Shown here: positions 9,111-17,953 of the stretch, one piece after another
Layout: each line of letters starts with the position of its first letter
Position numbering within the stretch: the first letter of the stretch is position 1
Assembly (NCBI GenBank): GCA_021775455.1
Contig: JAJFHU010000019.1
Location: forward strand, 1-47,832
Source: Hyphomicrobiales bacterium
GTDB lineage: Bacteria > Pseudomonadota > Alphaproteobacteria > Rhizobiales > Rhizobiaceae
Reading direction: 5' to 3'
DNA length: 47,832 nucleotides
Position numbers and translations under genes: made by a program
Notes under the pieces: generated by a model
What the model saw: only the letters and a program-made list of their open reading frames with translations
Told to the model about the DNA's origin: nothing
The model's database searches: none

Positions 9111-9866
9111 ATGAATTCCAAGGTCCCTAAATCCAAGCTCAAGCGCTTCCGTCACCACTTCTGGAGAAACCTGAGTAGACGGGCCGGTGAAAGCCCAATT
9201 GTTTCATCAGTTCTGGCTCGATTTGCAATCTGGTACCTGAAGCTGGTTTTCAAGACCAACACATTTGAGGTTGAGCCCCCTGACATACTGGAAAAAGTGA
9301 CACCAAAGCAGCCGGTTATCGTGGCTGTTTGGCACGGTCAGCATTTCCTGATGCCGGCAATTCCGATTGGTCTTCAGGCTTCGGCCATGATTTCCAGAAG
9401 TTTGGACGGCGAAGTCATTTCAAAGATTGTGAAACACTTTGGAAATAAAACCATCCGGGCTTCAGGTGGCAGACGTCAAAAACGCACTCTCGAAAAAGGT
9501 GGCATTGCGGGCTTTTTGGAGATGATAAATGCGCTGGAAGCCGGTGATAACGTATTGCAAACTGCAGATATTCCAAAAGGGACTGCCCGCAGGGTCGGAC
9601 TGGGAATCATTTATCTCGCCCAACGTTCTGGCAGACCAATAGTTCCATTTGCAATTGCGTCGAGTAGAAGGTTCGTTTTCAGGAAATCCTGGGACAAGAC
9701 CGTGATGAATTTACCTTTTGGAAAATCAGCCATTTGTGTAGGTGAACTTGTGAAGGTGCCAAAGAGTGCCGATGATGGTAAAGTTGAGGAATATCGAAAA
9801 ATACTGGAAGATGAGCTCAACCGAGTTACCAAACAAGCGAATGAATTGACCGGGAACCCAGAATGA
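9111..9866 (+). CDS. DUF374 lysophospholipid acyltransferase family protein
   Basis: A 251-residue protein of the DUF374 family, related to lipid A and glycerolipid acyltransferases. Visible signatures are AVWHGQHFLMP, MISRSLDGEVISKIVKHFG, IRASGGRRQKRTLEKGG and TADIPKGTARRVGLGIIYLAQRSGRPIVPFA. The classic HX4D motif is replaced by the family's WHGQHF form. A basic, partly hydrophobic N-terminus suggests peripheral membrane binding. It lies between DUF4170 (3-bp gap) and waaA (ATGA overlap), so a role in lipid A acylation is likely, but the acyl donor and position are unknown. Confidence 0.87.
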   Translation: MNSKVPKSKLKRFRHHFWRNLSRRAGESPIVSSVLARFAIWYLKLVFKTNTFEVEPPDILEKVTPKQPVIVAVWHGQHFLMPAIPIGLQASAMISRSLDGEVISKIVKHFGNKTIRASGGRRQKRTLEKGGIAGFLEMINALEAGDNVLQTADIPKGTARRVGLGIIYLAQRSGRPIVPFAIASSRRFVFRKSWDKTVMNLPFGKSAICVGELVKVPKSADDGKVEEYRKILEDELNRVTKQANELTGNPE

Positions 9867-11173
9867 GCAACCTGATAGCCAATTTTACCCTGAGTGCATA
9901 CCGAATGATAGGCGCTGTGGCATATCCATTCATGGGTCCGTTTCTGCGTCTGCGCGCATCCCGGGGTAAAGAGGATAGGGAACGGCGTTATGAGAGGTAC
10001 GGGTATCCTAGTTCCGAAAAGCCTGCAGGACCTCTGGTCTGGTTTCATGCGGCAAGTGTTGGTGAATCAATGGCCGTTCTGCCGCTGGTTCAACATGTAA
10101 ATGACCTTGGAATTCATACTATAATGACCACCGGAACAGTGACTTCAGCGCAAGTTGTCAAACGACGGATGCCGAAGGGTACCTATCACCAGTTTGTTCC
10201 TCTTGATCTGAAGCCGGCCGTACAACGGTTTATTAATCACTGGCAGCCGGATTTGGCTGTATTTACTGAATCCGAGATATGGCCGATGACTGTTCTGGAA
10301 CTGGCAGCCAGGCATATTCCCCAGGTTCTGGTGAACGCCCGAATGTCTGACCGGTCGTTCAAACGCTGGCAAAAGTCTGCCGGGCTTGCAGAGACACTCT
10401 TTGAAAATTTCGCCCATGTAATTGCGCAATCTGAGCTGGACGGGGATCGGTTTCGCCAATTGGGAGCCAGGCCGGTAACGATTTCAGGGAACCTGAAAGT
10501 TGACACGGACTCCTTGCCGTTCAACAACAACGAATTGCAATTGATCAAACGCAGTATTGGTTCAAGACCTTGCTGGGTGGCAGTTAGTACTCATGATGGC
10601 GAAGAGGAAACTGTCGCCAAAGTTCATCATTTCATGAAACCGCGATTGGGAGGATTACTTACCATAATCGTACCTCGTCATCCGGAACGATCCCAGACAA
10701 TTTGCGCATTGTTGAAAGGTGCTGGTCTCAAAGTTGCTGTTCGCAGTCAAAATCAATCGATTGAACCTGACACTGAAATCTATCTTGGAGACACTATTGG
10801 TGAAATGGGTCTTTACCTGAGGCTTGCCCGAATTGCATTTGTTGGCCGAAGCCTTTCAGCCGAAGGCGGGCAAAATCCACTTGAACCGGCGTCGACAGGC
10901 ACCGCGATTGTATCTGGTCGAAATGTTCACAATTTTCGAGACTCCTACCAGAACTTACTTGATGCAGGCGGGGCGCGGCTCGTAGCCGATGAGAACATGC
11001 TGGCAGCCAATGTGGAATTTCTGTTTCAAAATCCGAATGAATGCGAAAAAATGATTAGTGCTGCAAAAACATGCCTCGATGGCATGCGAGGCGCATTGTC
11101 TGCGACCAGTGAAACCCTGGATGCTTATCTGTTTCCTCTAACCGTTAAACGAAATCTCGAAAACATCGGATAA
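9863..11173 (+). CDS. waaA: 3-deoxy-D-manno-octulosonic acid (Kdo) transferase
   Basis: A 436-residue GT-B glycosyltransferase matching WaaA/KdtA, which transfers Kdo from CMP-Kdo to the lipid IVA precursor at the inner membrane. Evidence: the N-terminal amphipathic/hydrophobic stretch, VWFHAASVGESMAVLPLV near 52-69, the acidic FTESEIWP segment near 135-142 and the donor-site region GRSLSAEGGQNPLEPASTG near 329-347. Length is normal. The start overlaps the acyltransferase stop as ATGA. The next gene, lpxK, begins 112 bp downstream and acts one step earlier in the same pathway. Confidence 0.95.
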   Translation: MSNLIANFTLSAYRMIGAVAYPFMGPFLRLRASRGKEDRERRYERYGYPSSEKPAGPLVWFHAASVGESMAVLPLVQHVNDLGIHTIMTTGTVTSAQVVKRRMPKGTYHQFVPLDLKPAVQRFINHWQPDLAVFTESEIWPMTVLELAARHIPQVLVNARMSDRSFKRWQKSAGLAETLFENFAHVIAQSELDGDRFRQLGARPVTISGNLKVDTDSLPFNNNELQLIKRSIGSRPCWVAVSTHDGEEETVAKVHHFMKPRLGGLLTIIVPRHPERSQTICALLKGAGLKVAVRSQNQSIEPDTEIYLGDTIGEMGLYLRLARIAFVGRSLSAEGGQNPLEPASTGTAIVSGRNVHNFRDSYQNLLDAGGARLVADENMLAANVEFLFQNPNECEKMISAAKTCLDGMRGALSATSETLDAYLFPLTVKRNLENIG

Positions 11174-11285
11174 GGTTGGTGTGGATTAGCGGGCGGTTAA
11201 ACTCGACAACCCGTTGCGGTTTGACCAATCCAGCGGATAGAGTAAAACTTCTTTCAACTTCGACGAAAACCGGAAGCAGCCTTTC

Positions 11286-12356
11286 ATGGCACTTGATGAA
11301 GCACCGCCGTTTTGGTGGGAAAAACCGAACTGGCAAGCCTGGCTCATATCACCGCTGGGTTATCTTTGGGGGCGCGCGGCTGCTCATCGCATGGCCTCCA
11401 CCGCAGGTGAATCGGTTTCCGTTCCGGTTATTTGTGTAGGCAATTTCATCGTCGGCGGCGGTGGAAAAACACCAACCGCAATCGCGTTGGCAAAACATGC
11501 CAGAAAATTGAAACTCATCCCTGGAATTCTATCACGAGGCTATGGTGGGGCAGTTACGGAAACCACACTTGTGAAGCCCGGAGAACACAACGCCCACGAT
11601 GTGGGCGATGAACCATTGCTGCATGCTGCTCATGCAAAGACGGTGGTTTCTTCGGATCGGGTTAACGGTGCGCGACTTTTGATTGCCCAAGGTTGCGACG
11701 TCATCATCATGGATGACGGGTTTCAGAATCCGTCGCTCGCAAAAGATTTTTCTTTGGTTGCTGTTGATGCAAAACGTGGCGTTGGAAACGGTTTTACGAT
11801 GCCAGCCGGGCCAATGCGTGTCCCGCTAAGGGAGCAAATCCTGCATGCAGATTCAGCTCTTGTGATCGGTTCTGGAGAAGCCGGAGACACCATCATTCGA
11901 AAACTGGCGCGTTCAGGTAAACCGGTTTTTCACGCCCGGATGAACGTAATCGGAAAAACCCGTTGGGCAAAACAGGAAGTCATTGCATTTGCCGGAATTG
12001 CGGACCCGGAAAAATTTTATACCAGCTTATCGGAAGTCGGCGTCAAAGTTATTGAACGCCAATCGTTCGGCGATCATCATGTTTACAACGAAGAAGAATG
12101 CAAGGAATTGATAGCCACGGCCAAGAAAAAGAAGCTATCGCTTGTTACCACGGAAAAGGACCACATTCGCCTGATCGGATCCGGACCTGCGCAAACCCGG
12201 TTGGCCAAAGCGGCACAAGCGATTGCAGTTGAGTTGGTGTTTGAAGATCCCGCCACCCTTGACCGGATTTTTGAAGTTGCCATCCGCAATTGCGAACGCA
12301 GAAATCTTGAGAAAAAATCAAAGCCAATAGCTATTCAACCTCAGGACCCACAATAA
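11286..12356 (+). CDS. lpxK: Tetraacyldisaccharide 4'-kinase
   Basis: A 356-residue LpxK, which phosphorylates the 4' position of the lipid A disaccharide to give lipid IVA. Features: N-terminal membrane-associated helix with PPFWWEKPNWQAWLISPLGYLWG, the P-loop GNFIVGGGGKTPTAIALA near 52-69, SRGYGG near 85-90, DEPLLHA and IIMDDGFQNPSLAKDFSLV. The ATG follows GGAAGCAGCC. It is the last gene of the plus-strand envelope operon. Its 3' end overlaps the convergent M16 gene by 26 bp, which leaves no room for an intergenic terminator. Confidence 0.95.
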   Translation: MALDEAPPFWWEKPNWQAWLISPLGYLWGRAAAHRMASTAGESVSVPVICVGNFIVGGGGKTPTAIALAKHARKLKLIPGILSRGYGGAVTETTLVKPGEHNAHDVGDEPLLHAAHAKTVVSSDRVNGARLLIAQGCDVIIMDDGFQNPSLAKDFSLVAVDAKRGVGNGFTMPAGPMRVPLREQILHADSALVIGSGEAGDTIIRKLARSGKPVFHARMNVIGKTRWAKQEVIAFAGIADPEKFYTSLSEVGVKVIERQSFGDHHVYNEEECKELIATAKKKKLSLVTTEKDHIRLIGSGPAQTRLAKAAQAIAVELVFEDPATLDRIFEVAIRNCERRNLEKKSKPIAIQPQDPQ

Positions 12357-13653
12357 CTACTGCCGGATCAACTGATAACAGTTGGCGTGCCAATCGATTG
12401 ACATCTTCCAGTCGAACAGATGATATTTCTGCTTTCCGTGTATCGAGATAATCAATTCCAAGATTTTCTGTTTGCAGCGCCACCAGGACACGCGCAATTC
12501 CAGTAGATGAAGCAAGATTATTAATCGCATACACGCCAATCACATACTTCTTGGCAGCCTCAAGTTCTTCAGCTGTCACGCCATTTTCAGCCATCTTTGA
12601 TACTTCAGCCTTGATAGTCGCCAAGGTTTCTTCGAGATTTTCCCGGCGCGTGGATGTGGAAATTGCCAGATATGCGGCATGATCATAGGTCGCCAGCCAC
12701 GAGCTGATGGAATAAACCAAGCCCCGTTTTTCACGCACTTCGCGATGAATACGGGATGAAAAAGTGCCGCCGCCCAATATGTGGTTCATCAAATGCGTTG
12801 CAAAGAAATCCGGATGGGAGCGTTTCAACCCCGGATAAACCATCGTGATGCTGGCCTGGGGCACCGGCATGTTCAATGCCTTGGAATGGCCTAATGATGG
12901 TGAAACATCCTCAACAATTTCGAGTGCAGACTTTGCCGGCAAACTGTCCAAAACTTCGTCAAGCATTTTACTCAACTCATTCTTGTTGATCGCACCCACA
13001 ACACCAATGCTGAGCCGGTCACGAGCGACAACTTTTCGATGTATTGAGACAATATCTTCCCGGGTTATTTCACCAATCGTTGTTTCATCGCCGCGTACGC
13101 TTCGACTGTAGACATGATGTCCGAATACCGATTCGCGCAACGTTCGACTTGCCACATCGTCCGGATTTTTCCGACTCTGTTTGATGCCGCGCTTTAGGGC
13201 ATCCCGCATTCGTTCAATCGCATCTGCATCAAACCGCGGTTCGCCAAGCGCAAGCCTTAATAGTTCGAATGCATTGTCCCGTTCCGACTGCACGGTTCTC
13301 ATGATTACGGTGAGTTCATCACGAGATGCAGAAAAACCCAGCTCCACGCCAGTTTCTTCAAGTCGGGATTGATAGGCCGCGCTGTCCAGATTTCCCGCCC
13401 CCTCATCCAGCAAGGCAGCGGTCAATCGAAGCGTGCCTTCCTTGCCGGGCAAATCCTGTGATGCCCCGCCACGAAATGAAATCGCGACTGCAATAACCGG
13501 AATGGTCTGATCTTCCACCAAATAAACTTTTGCGCCGGATTTCGTCGTCACTTCCTCAATGGTCACTGCCAATACCGGACCGGGCAATAAACAAAGGACC
13601 AGTGCAATCATCCGGGTTATCAATAGGCCTGAGCTTCCAAAAATCTTCTGCAT
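12331..13653 (-). CDS. M16 family peptidase-like protein lacking the zinc motif
   Basis: A 440-residue exported protein with an N-terminal signal peptide (hydrophobic core LIALVLCLLPGPVLA after an MQKIFGSSGLLITR-like start) and both M16 halves (inverzincin fold). Where active enzymes have HxxEH it has LRLTAALLDEG, so it cannot bind catalytic zinc in the usual way. The second half retains the R/Y-containing region ILGGGTFSSRIHREVREKRGLVYSISS, used for substrate binding in M16B heterodimers. It starts 7 bp after the active M16 gene and probably forms an alpha/beta-type periplasmic heterodimer with that product; this is inference from the family's known pairs. Confidence 0.9.
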   Translation of the reverse strand: MQKIFGSSGLLITRMIALVLCLLPGPVLAVTIEEVTTKSGAKVYLVEDQTIPVIAVAISFRGGASQDLPGKEGTLRLTAALLDEGAGNLDSAAYQSRLEETGVELGFSASRDELTVIMRTVQSERDNAFELLRLALGEPRFDADAIERMRDALKRGIKQSRKNPDDVASRTLRESVFGHHVYSRSVRGDETTIGEITREDIVSIHRKVVARDRLSIGVVGAINKNELSKMLDEVLDSLPAKSALEIVEDVSPSLGHSKALNMPVPQASITMVYPGLKRSHPDFFATHLMNHILGGGTFSSRIHREVREKRGLVYSISSWLATYDHAAYLAISTSTRRENLEETLATIKAEVSKMAENGVTAEELEAAKKYVIGVYAINNLASSTGIARVLVALQTENLGIDYLDTRKAEISSVRLEDVNRLARQLLSVDPAVVIVGPEVE

Positions 13654-13660
13654 TTTGCCT

Positions 13661-14995
13661 CTATTTTTTCCCAGATCTAAGGTAGCTGGTCACGGAGCGG
13701 GATTTGTTCAGATATTTTTTTGCCACCCGATTGATGTCCCCAACAGTAACTTTCTGCAGAAGGCCAAGCCAGTTCTGTACATTTTCTATGGTGCCACCGA
13801 CAGCCAATTCACTCCCATATATGCGCGCCAGTACCACTTGATTATCCCGGCTATAAATCACTGTTCGAGACAGTATGCGCAATGCCCGATCAAGCTCATT
13901 CTGTGTCACTCCATCCTGTACTACCTTTTGGATTTCTTCATCAACCGAACGCTCAAGGGTTTTCAAATCCGTATCACCTCTTGGTTCGGCATATATAGTG
14001 AATGATCCCATGTCCCGTGAGCTGGCTGAATTGTAGGCACCGGAATAAGAAGCAATCTCACTTCCCAACACCAAAGAGCCGTGCAGGCGGCTACTGGTTG
14101 CGCCACCCAGAATCATCGCAAGTAAATCCAGCGCTTCTGCGTCCCTTTCATCCGCGAGCCGATAGGAAGGCACAAGGTAAATTCTTCGCCAGCTTGGGCT
14201 GGTTACACGCTGATCTTCATACTCCACCTTGCGAGATACGACCGCAGGCGGCTCGACCACACGCACGCGTTGTGGAATTGACGATTTTGTAATTGCGCCG
14301 TAGGTGTCCCGTGCCATCGACAGTACCTCGTCTGCGTCTACATCTCCGGCAACTACCACAATTGCGTTGGAGGGTTGGTACCACACATCATAAAATGAGA
14401 TCGCATCTTCAAGTGTCAGTTGCCGAATTTCGTGCTCCCACCCAATTACCGGATTTCCGTAGGGGTGGTGCACAAACAAGGCTGCTTGGGCATATTCAGA
14501 AATGATGGCGCCAGGATTACTGTCGATCCTTTGGCTTCGCTCTTCCAGAATTACTTCCAGTTCTGGCAACACAACATCTTCGCTTAATACAACGTTGCGC
14601 ATCCGGTCTGCCTCAAACACCATCATCTGGCGAAGAGCCGATGGTGCTATTTTTTGATAATAAGCCGTATAATCAGCGGAAGTGAATGCATTTTCCTCAC
14701 CGCCAATTTCAGAAATGGCATTTGAAAATGCGCCTTCTGGATAAGTGCTGGTTCCCTTGAACAGGAGATGTTCAAGAAAATGTGCCAATCCGGATTTGCC
14801 GCGGGGATCGTCTGCAGCACCTACCTTGTACCAAATCATATGGGTAGCGACCGGTGCGCGGCGGTCCGGGATCACCACAAGTTCAAGACCGTTATTGAGT
14901 ACAAATCGGGATACATCAGGCGCCTGAATTTCCGAAGCATCTGCCAATCTCACCGTCAGTAAAAATGCCAGTAATAGCGGCAACCAATTTCGCAT
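13661..14995 (-). CDS. M16 family zinc metallopeptidase
   Basis: A 444-residue exported peptidase. I place the start at 14995 (MRNWLPLLLAFLLTVRLADA), which gives a clean signal peptide and begins 2 nt after the rsmD stop; an open frame continues upstream inside rsmD. The inverzincin motif HFLEH is followed by ELEVILEERSQR supplying the distal glutamate ligand, so the catalytic site looks complete. The C-terminal half has LGGATSSRLHGSLVLGSEIASY. Substrates of this periplasmic family are poorly known. The partner gene directly downstream encodes a non-zinc paralogue, and both follow rsmD without real gaps. Confidence 0.93.
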   Translation of the reverse strand: MRNWLPLLLAFLLTVRLADASEIQAPDVSRFVLNNGLELVVIPDRRAPVATHMIWYKVGAADDPRGKSGLAHFLEHLLFKGTSTYPEGAFSNAISEIGGEENAFTSADYTAYYQKIAPSALRQMMVFEADRMRNVVLSEDVVLPELEVILEERSQRIDSNPGAIISEYAQAALFVHHPYGNPVIGWEHEIRQLTLEDAISFYDVWYQPSNAIVVVAGDVDADEVLSMARDTYGAITKSSIPQRVRVVEPPAVVSRKVEYEDQRVTSPSWRRIYLVPSYRLADERDAEALDLLAMILGGATSSRLHGSLVLGSEIASYSGAYNSASSRDMGSFTIYAEPRGDTDLKTLERSVDEEIQKVVQDGVTQNELDRALRILSRTVIYSRDNQVVLARIYGSELAVGGTIENVQNWLGLLQKVTVGDINRVAKKYLNKSRSVTSYLRSGKK

Positions 14996-14997
14996 CT

Positions 14998-15552
14998 TTA
15001 ATTTTCTCCCAATTGAAACAGGCCGAGTGCCGAATTTCCAAATACTCGCTTGTCGAGGCACGTGAAGCCATCGAGAGCATCGGGCATCGCCGAAACTTCC
15101 TCTTCCAGTACAAGCAGGGCATTTGGTTTCAACCAATTTTCCTGACAAACAATTTGCGCAAGTCTTTCTCCATATCCCCTGTTGTATGGGGGATCGGCAA
15201 AGGCGATGTCAAACGGTAGATCTTCCGGATTGCCTTTAAGCTTCAGAGCATCCCGCTTAATCAGGCAACAGCATTGTTGTATTCCCAAGTTGTTGATGTT
15301 TTGCTCGATTGATTTACAAGCTGCGCTCGCCTGTTCGACAAACAAGCAGAATTCCGCACCCCGCGACAATGCCTCAAATCCCAAGGCACCGGTACCGGCA
15401 AAAAAATCAACTATCCTTGAACCTTCGAGATCAACATGATTTTGCAATACGTTGAACAGAGTTTCGCGGACACGATCTGTCGTCGGCCTGGTATCCATTC
15501 CCTTTGGAGATACCAGAGACGCTCGCTTGAACCTGCCTCCAACAATTCTCAT
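14998..15552 (-). CDS. rsmD: 16S rRNA (guanine(966)-N2)-methyltransferase
   Basis: A 184-residue class I methyltransferase of the RsmD family, which methylates G966 in helix 31 of 16S rRNA. Motifs: MRIVGGRFKR at the start, TRPTTDRVRETLFNVL, the SAM site DFFAGTGALGFEALSRGA and the catalytic FADPPYNRGYGERL. Length is usual. It begins 5 bp after the stop of the pseudouridine synthase gene and ends 2 bp before the active M16 peptidase gene, so it sits inside a compact four-gene operon. Confidence 0.95.
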   Translation of the reverse strand: MRIVGGRFKRASLVSPKGMDTRPTTDRVRETLFNVLQNHVDLEGSRIVDFFAGTGALGFEALSRGAEFCLFVEQASAACKSIEQNINNLGIQQCCCLIKRDALKLKGNPEDLPFDIAFADPPYNRGYGERLAQIVCQENWLKPNALLVLEEEVSAMPDALDGFTCLDKRVFGNSALGLFQLGEN

Positions 15553-15557
15553 GCGAT

Positions 15558-16586
15558 CTACCGATTTACTGAACGTCGGGAGCGGGAGCTGTTTGATTTT
15601 GATCGGTTACGGGATTTGTTTGCCTTTGCTGGCCTTGATGTCGTCATGCGGCCCAACACACTTTCCTTTGCAACACCGCGTTTCGCTTTTTCTGCGCGTA
15701 CCTTTGGCGGACTGGAACGGTTCGGTTTGCCTTCATCCTTGGCAATCTTGTTTTGATGATGAATTATCGGAGCATCAAAATCGACCTGAGCTTCTTCGAT
15801 CAACCGGGCACCCAACTGGTCGCGTAGCGTACGACTTCTGATTTCCTGCAATTCCCCGGAAGCAAGTTCTCCCAACTGAAACGGGCCGAATGATACCCGG
15901 ATCAACCGGTTTACTTCCAGACCCAAATGGCCGAATACTTTTTTGACTTCGCGGTTCTTGCCTTCCCGCAGAGCAACCGTAAGCCAGACATTTGAGCCCT
16001 GTTTTTGATCCAGCACTGCTTCGATCGCACCGTATAGCACGCCGTCGACTGCTATTCCCTTCTGCAGTTCGTCCAGTTCTGTTTGAGTTATGGTGCCATG
16101 TGCCCGAACCCGATACCGACGAAGCCAACCAGTAGAGGGAAGTTCCAGCACTCTCGACAGGCCGCCATCATTGGTCATCAAGAGCAAACCTTCGGTATTG
16201 ATATCAAGGCGGCCAACGGTAACCACTCTCGGCACTGTGTCAGGCAACAAATCAAATACAGTTTTGCGACCTTCCGGATCTCGATTGGTAGTCACTACTC
16301 CGGATGGCTTGTGAAACAGCCAGAGCCGTGTTCTTTCACGGCCACCAAGCAGATCTCCGTCCACTTCAATTCGATCTTTTCCGGTTACGGTGAATGCGGG
16401 GGTTTCCAGGGTCTTGCCATTGACCTTTACCCTGCCCGCTGCAATCCAGCTTTCTGCTTCGCGCCGAGAACAAAGACCTGCTCGCGCCATACGTTTGGCA
16501 ATACGTTCAGGCACTTCAGCAGCAACGGATGCTGCGGCTGAACCTTCTCCCGGTTTTGAGGATATGTGGCTGGACCTTTTTGTCAT
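15558..16586 (-). CDS. 23S rRNA pseudouridine synthase, RluB/RsuA family
   Basis: A 342-residue protein with an N-terminal S4 RNA-binding domain (about residues 26-75, [21 protein letters not shown]) and an RsuA-type catalytic domain with the active-site aspartate in [17 protein letters not shown] and the [22 protein letters not shown] segment. Alphaproteobacterial members normally correspond to RluB (U2605 of 23S rRNA); RluE/RluF activity cannot be separated by eye. The last 65-70 residues are an Arg/Lys/Ser-rich low-complexity tail, probably disordered and RNA-binding. It leads the operon with rsmD and the two M16 genes. Confidence 0.9.
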   Translation of the reverse strand: MTKRSSHISSKPGEGSAAASVAAEVPERIAKRMARAGLCSRREAESWIAAGRVKVNGKTLETPAFTVTGKDRIEVDGDLLGGRERTRLWLFHKPSGVVTTNRDPEGRKTVFDLLPDTVPRVVTVGRLDINTEGLLLMTNDGGLSRVLELPSTGWLRRYRVRAHGTITQTELDELQKGIAVDGVLYGAIEAVLDQKQGSNVWLTVALREGKNREVKKVFGHLGLEVNRLIRVSFGPFQLGELASGELQEIRSRTLRDQLGARLIEEAQVDFDAPIIHHQNKIAKDEGKPNRSSPPKVRAEKAKRGVAKESVLGRMTTSRPAKANKSRNRSKSNSSRSRRSVNR

Positions 16587-16646
16587 GACGTGTTTTTAAC
16601 AGGTCTTTGCTGAGGTAGCGAGACAAAGAAACGGAGTGGATGCAAA

Positions 16647-17099
16647 TTGCACGCGGACAACAACCATATGCATGAGGCGCTCAAGCAGGCACAACTGGCT
16701 TCCGAACGCGGTGAAGTGCCGGTTGGGGCGGTGATTGTATCAAATAACAAGATTATTGCAGCCGAAGGCAACCGCACCATAGAGCTAAAAGATCCAACCG
16801 CACATGCCGAGATTTCGGCGATCCGGGCGGCTTCAAGAGCGCTTGACAGCGAGCGGCTTGTTGATTGCGATCTGTACGTTTCGCTGGAACCATGCCCGAT
16901 GTGTGCAGCAGCCATTTCACAGGCCCGTATTCGCCGACTGTATTACGGAGCACAGGATGCAAAATCTGGAGGTGTAGACAATGGTGTCAGGTTTTTCCAC
17001 GACAAATCGTGTCACCATACACCTGAGGTTTATTCAGGTTTTGGCGAGCAGGAAAGCGCGCAATTGCTAAGAGAATTTTTTAGACAACGAAGGAAATAA
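16647..17099 (+). CDS. tadA: tRNA-specific adenosine deaminase
   Basis: A deaminase of about 150 residues that converts A34 of tRNA-Arg(ACG) to inosine. Zinc-site motifs are HAEISAI (His and catalytic Glu) and PCPMCAAAI (two Cys); GEVPVGAVIV and GGVDNGVRFF are family-typical. Start choice: TTG 16647 has GGAGTGG 7 nt upstream and gives the usual short N-terminal extension; ATG 16668 (MHEALKQA) has no visible ribosome site but is possible. It is divergent from the pseudouridine synthase gene, with a 60-bp gap, and convergent with the lipoprotein gene. Confidence 0.93.
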   Translation: MHADNNHMHEALKQAQLASERGEVPVGAVIVSNNKIIAAEGNRTIELKDPTAHAEISAIRAASRALDSERLVDCDLYVSLEPCPMCAAAISQARIRRLYYGAQDAKSGGVDNGVRFFHDKSCHHTPEVYSGFGEQESAQLLREFFRQRRK

Positions 17100-17128
17100 A
17101 AAACCATGCGGGCCGGAATTATGGACTG

Positions 17129-17800
17129 CTAGTCAACCCAAAGACCGGTTTCACGAGCTTTTGCTTCTTTTTCTGCTTTTTCCTCAATGGCCTTGAGTTC
17201 TTCTTCATTGTAACCCAAATCACCTGCAGCAGCAGTGGCTGCTGGTGTGCGGTATTCAACCGGGGGTTCGGTCAAGTATTTACGTTGTGGGCCAGTAGAG
17301 TAAGCCATTTGCGATCGTCTGCGTTTGACTTCTTCGCTTACCGAATCGTTATCACGCACAATATCTATCATCGCATTGCCACCTTCATCATTACGGATAT
17401 TCTTGTAGGTCGCCTCGTCATATCCGGCAGCAATGCCATATTTCTTACGTCGCATTTCCTCAAGTGGAAGTTCGCCGCTGCGCTCATCCGCTTCTACGGC
17501 TTCACCCCGGATACGTGCAATGCGCTCTTCCGGGGTTTCCGGCCAATCTACATTCGAAGTTGATTGCTCGGTTTCAAGTGGTTGCGGCAAGCTGCCTCTT
17601 TGAGGCGGCATCACCAAATCAGGCCGAGACGCATAATCAATGTCAGGACGCTCGTCTCCCCTAATAGAGAACATGTTGGAAATTGCCTTCACAGTCTGGG
17701 TTTCATGAGAAACGCCAGTTCCGTAGGTGGTGCCTCCGGCAGTACAGCCAGCTACAACAACTGATGCAGCCAATACTGATAACGACAAAAGCTTTTTCAT
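17129..17800 (-). CDS. Predicted outer-membrane or periplasmic lipoprotein, function unknown
   Basis: A 223-residue protein starting MKKLLSLSVLAASVVVAGC, a classic lipoprotein signal peptide with lipobox VAGC (Cys about residue 19). I prefer the ATG at 17800, though the frame extends to 17884. The mature part is hydrophilic and charged, with ISNMFSIRGDERPDIDY, repeated Arg/Glu-rich segments (GEAVEADERSGELPLEEMRRKKYGIA) and a C-terminal EEELKAIEEKAEKEAKARETG helix. I recognise no domain with a known function. It follows ileS on the same strand after 153 bp and may have its own promoter. Similar proteins of unknown role occur beside ileS in rhizobia. Confidence 0.82.
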   Translation of the reverse strand: MKKLLSLSVLAASVVVAGCTAGGTTYGTGVSHETQTVKAISNMFSIRGDERPDIDYASRPDLVMPPQRGSLPQPLETEQSTSNVDWPETPEERIARIRGEAVEADERSGELPLEEMRRKKYGIAAGYDEATYKNIRNDEGGNAMIDIVRDNDSVSEEVKRRRSQMAYSTGPQRKYLTEPPVEYRTPAATAAAGDLGYNEEELKAIEEKAEKEAKARETGLWVD

Positions 17801-17953
17801 AACAATTACCAACAGTGATTTCCCTGAACAGATCCACGCATGGAGCGTATGGCCGACAAATGAGGCCACAAAACGACTGAACACCCTCTATTTAATGCAT
17901 TTGGGGTCAATTTACAATCATCATATCCAATCTGCAAAACAGTAGTTAACCGG

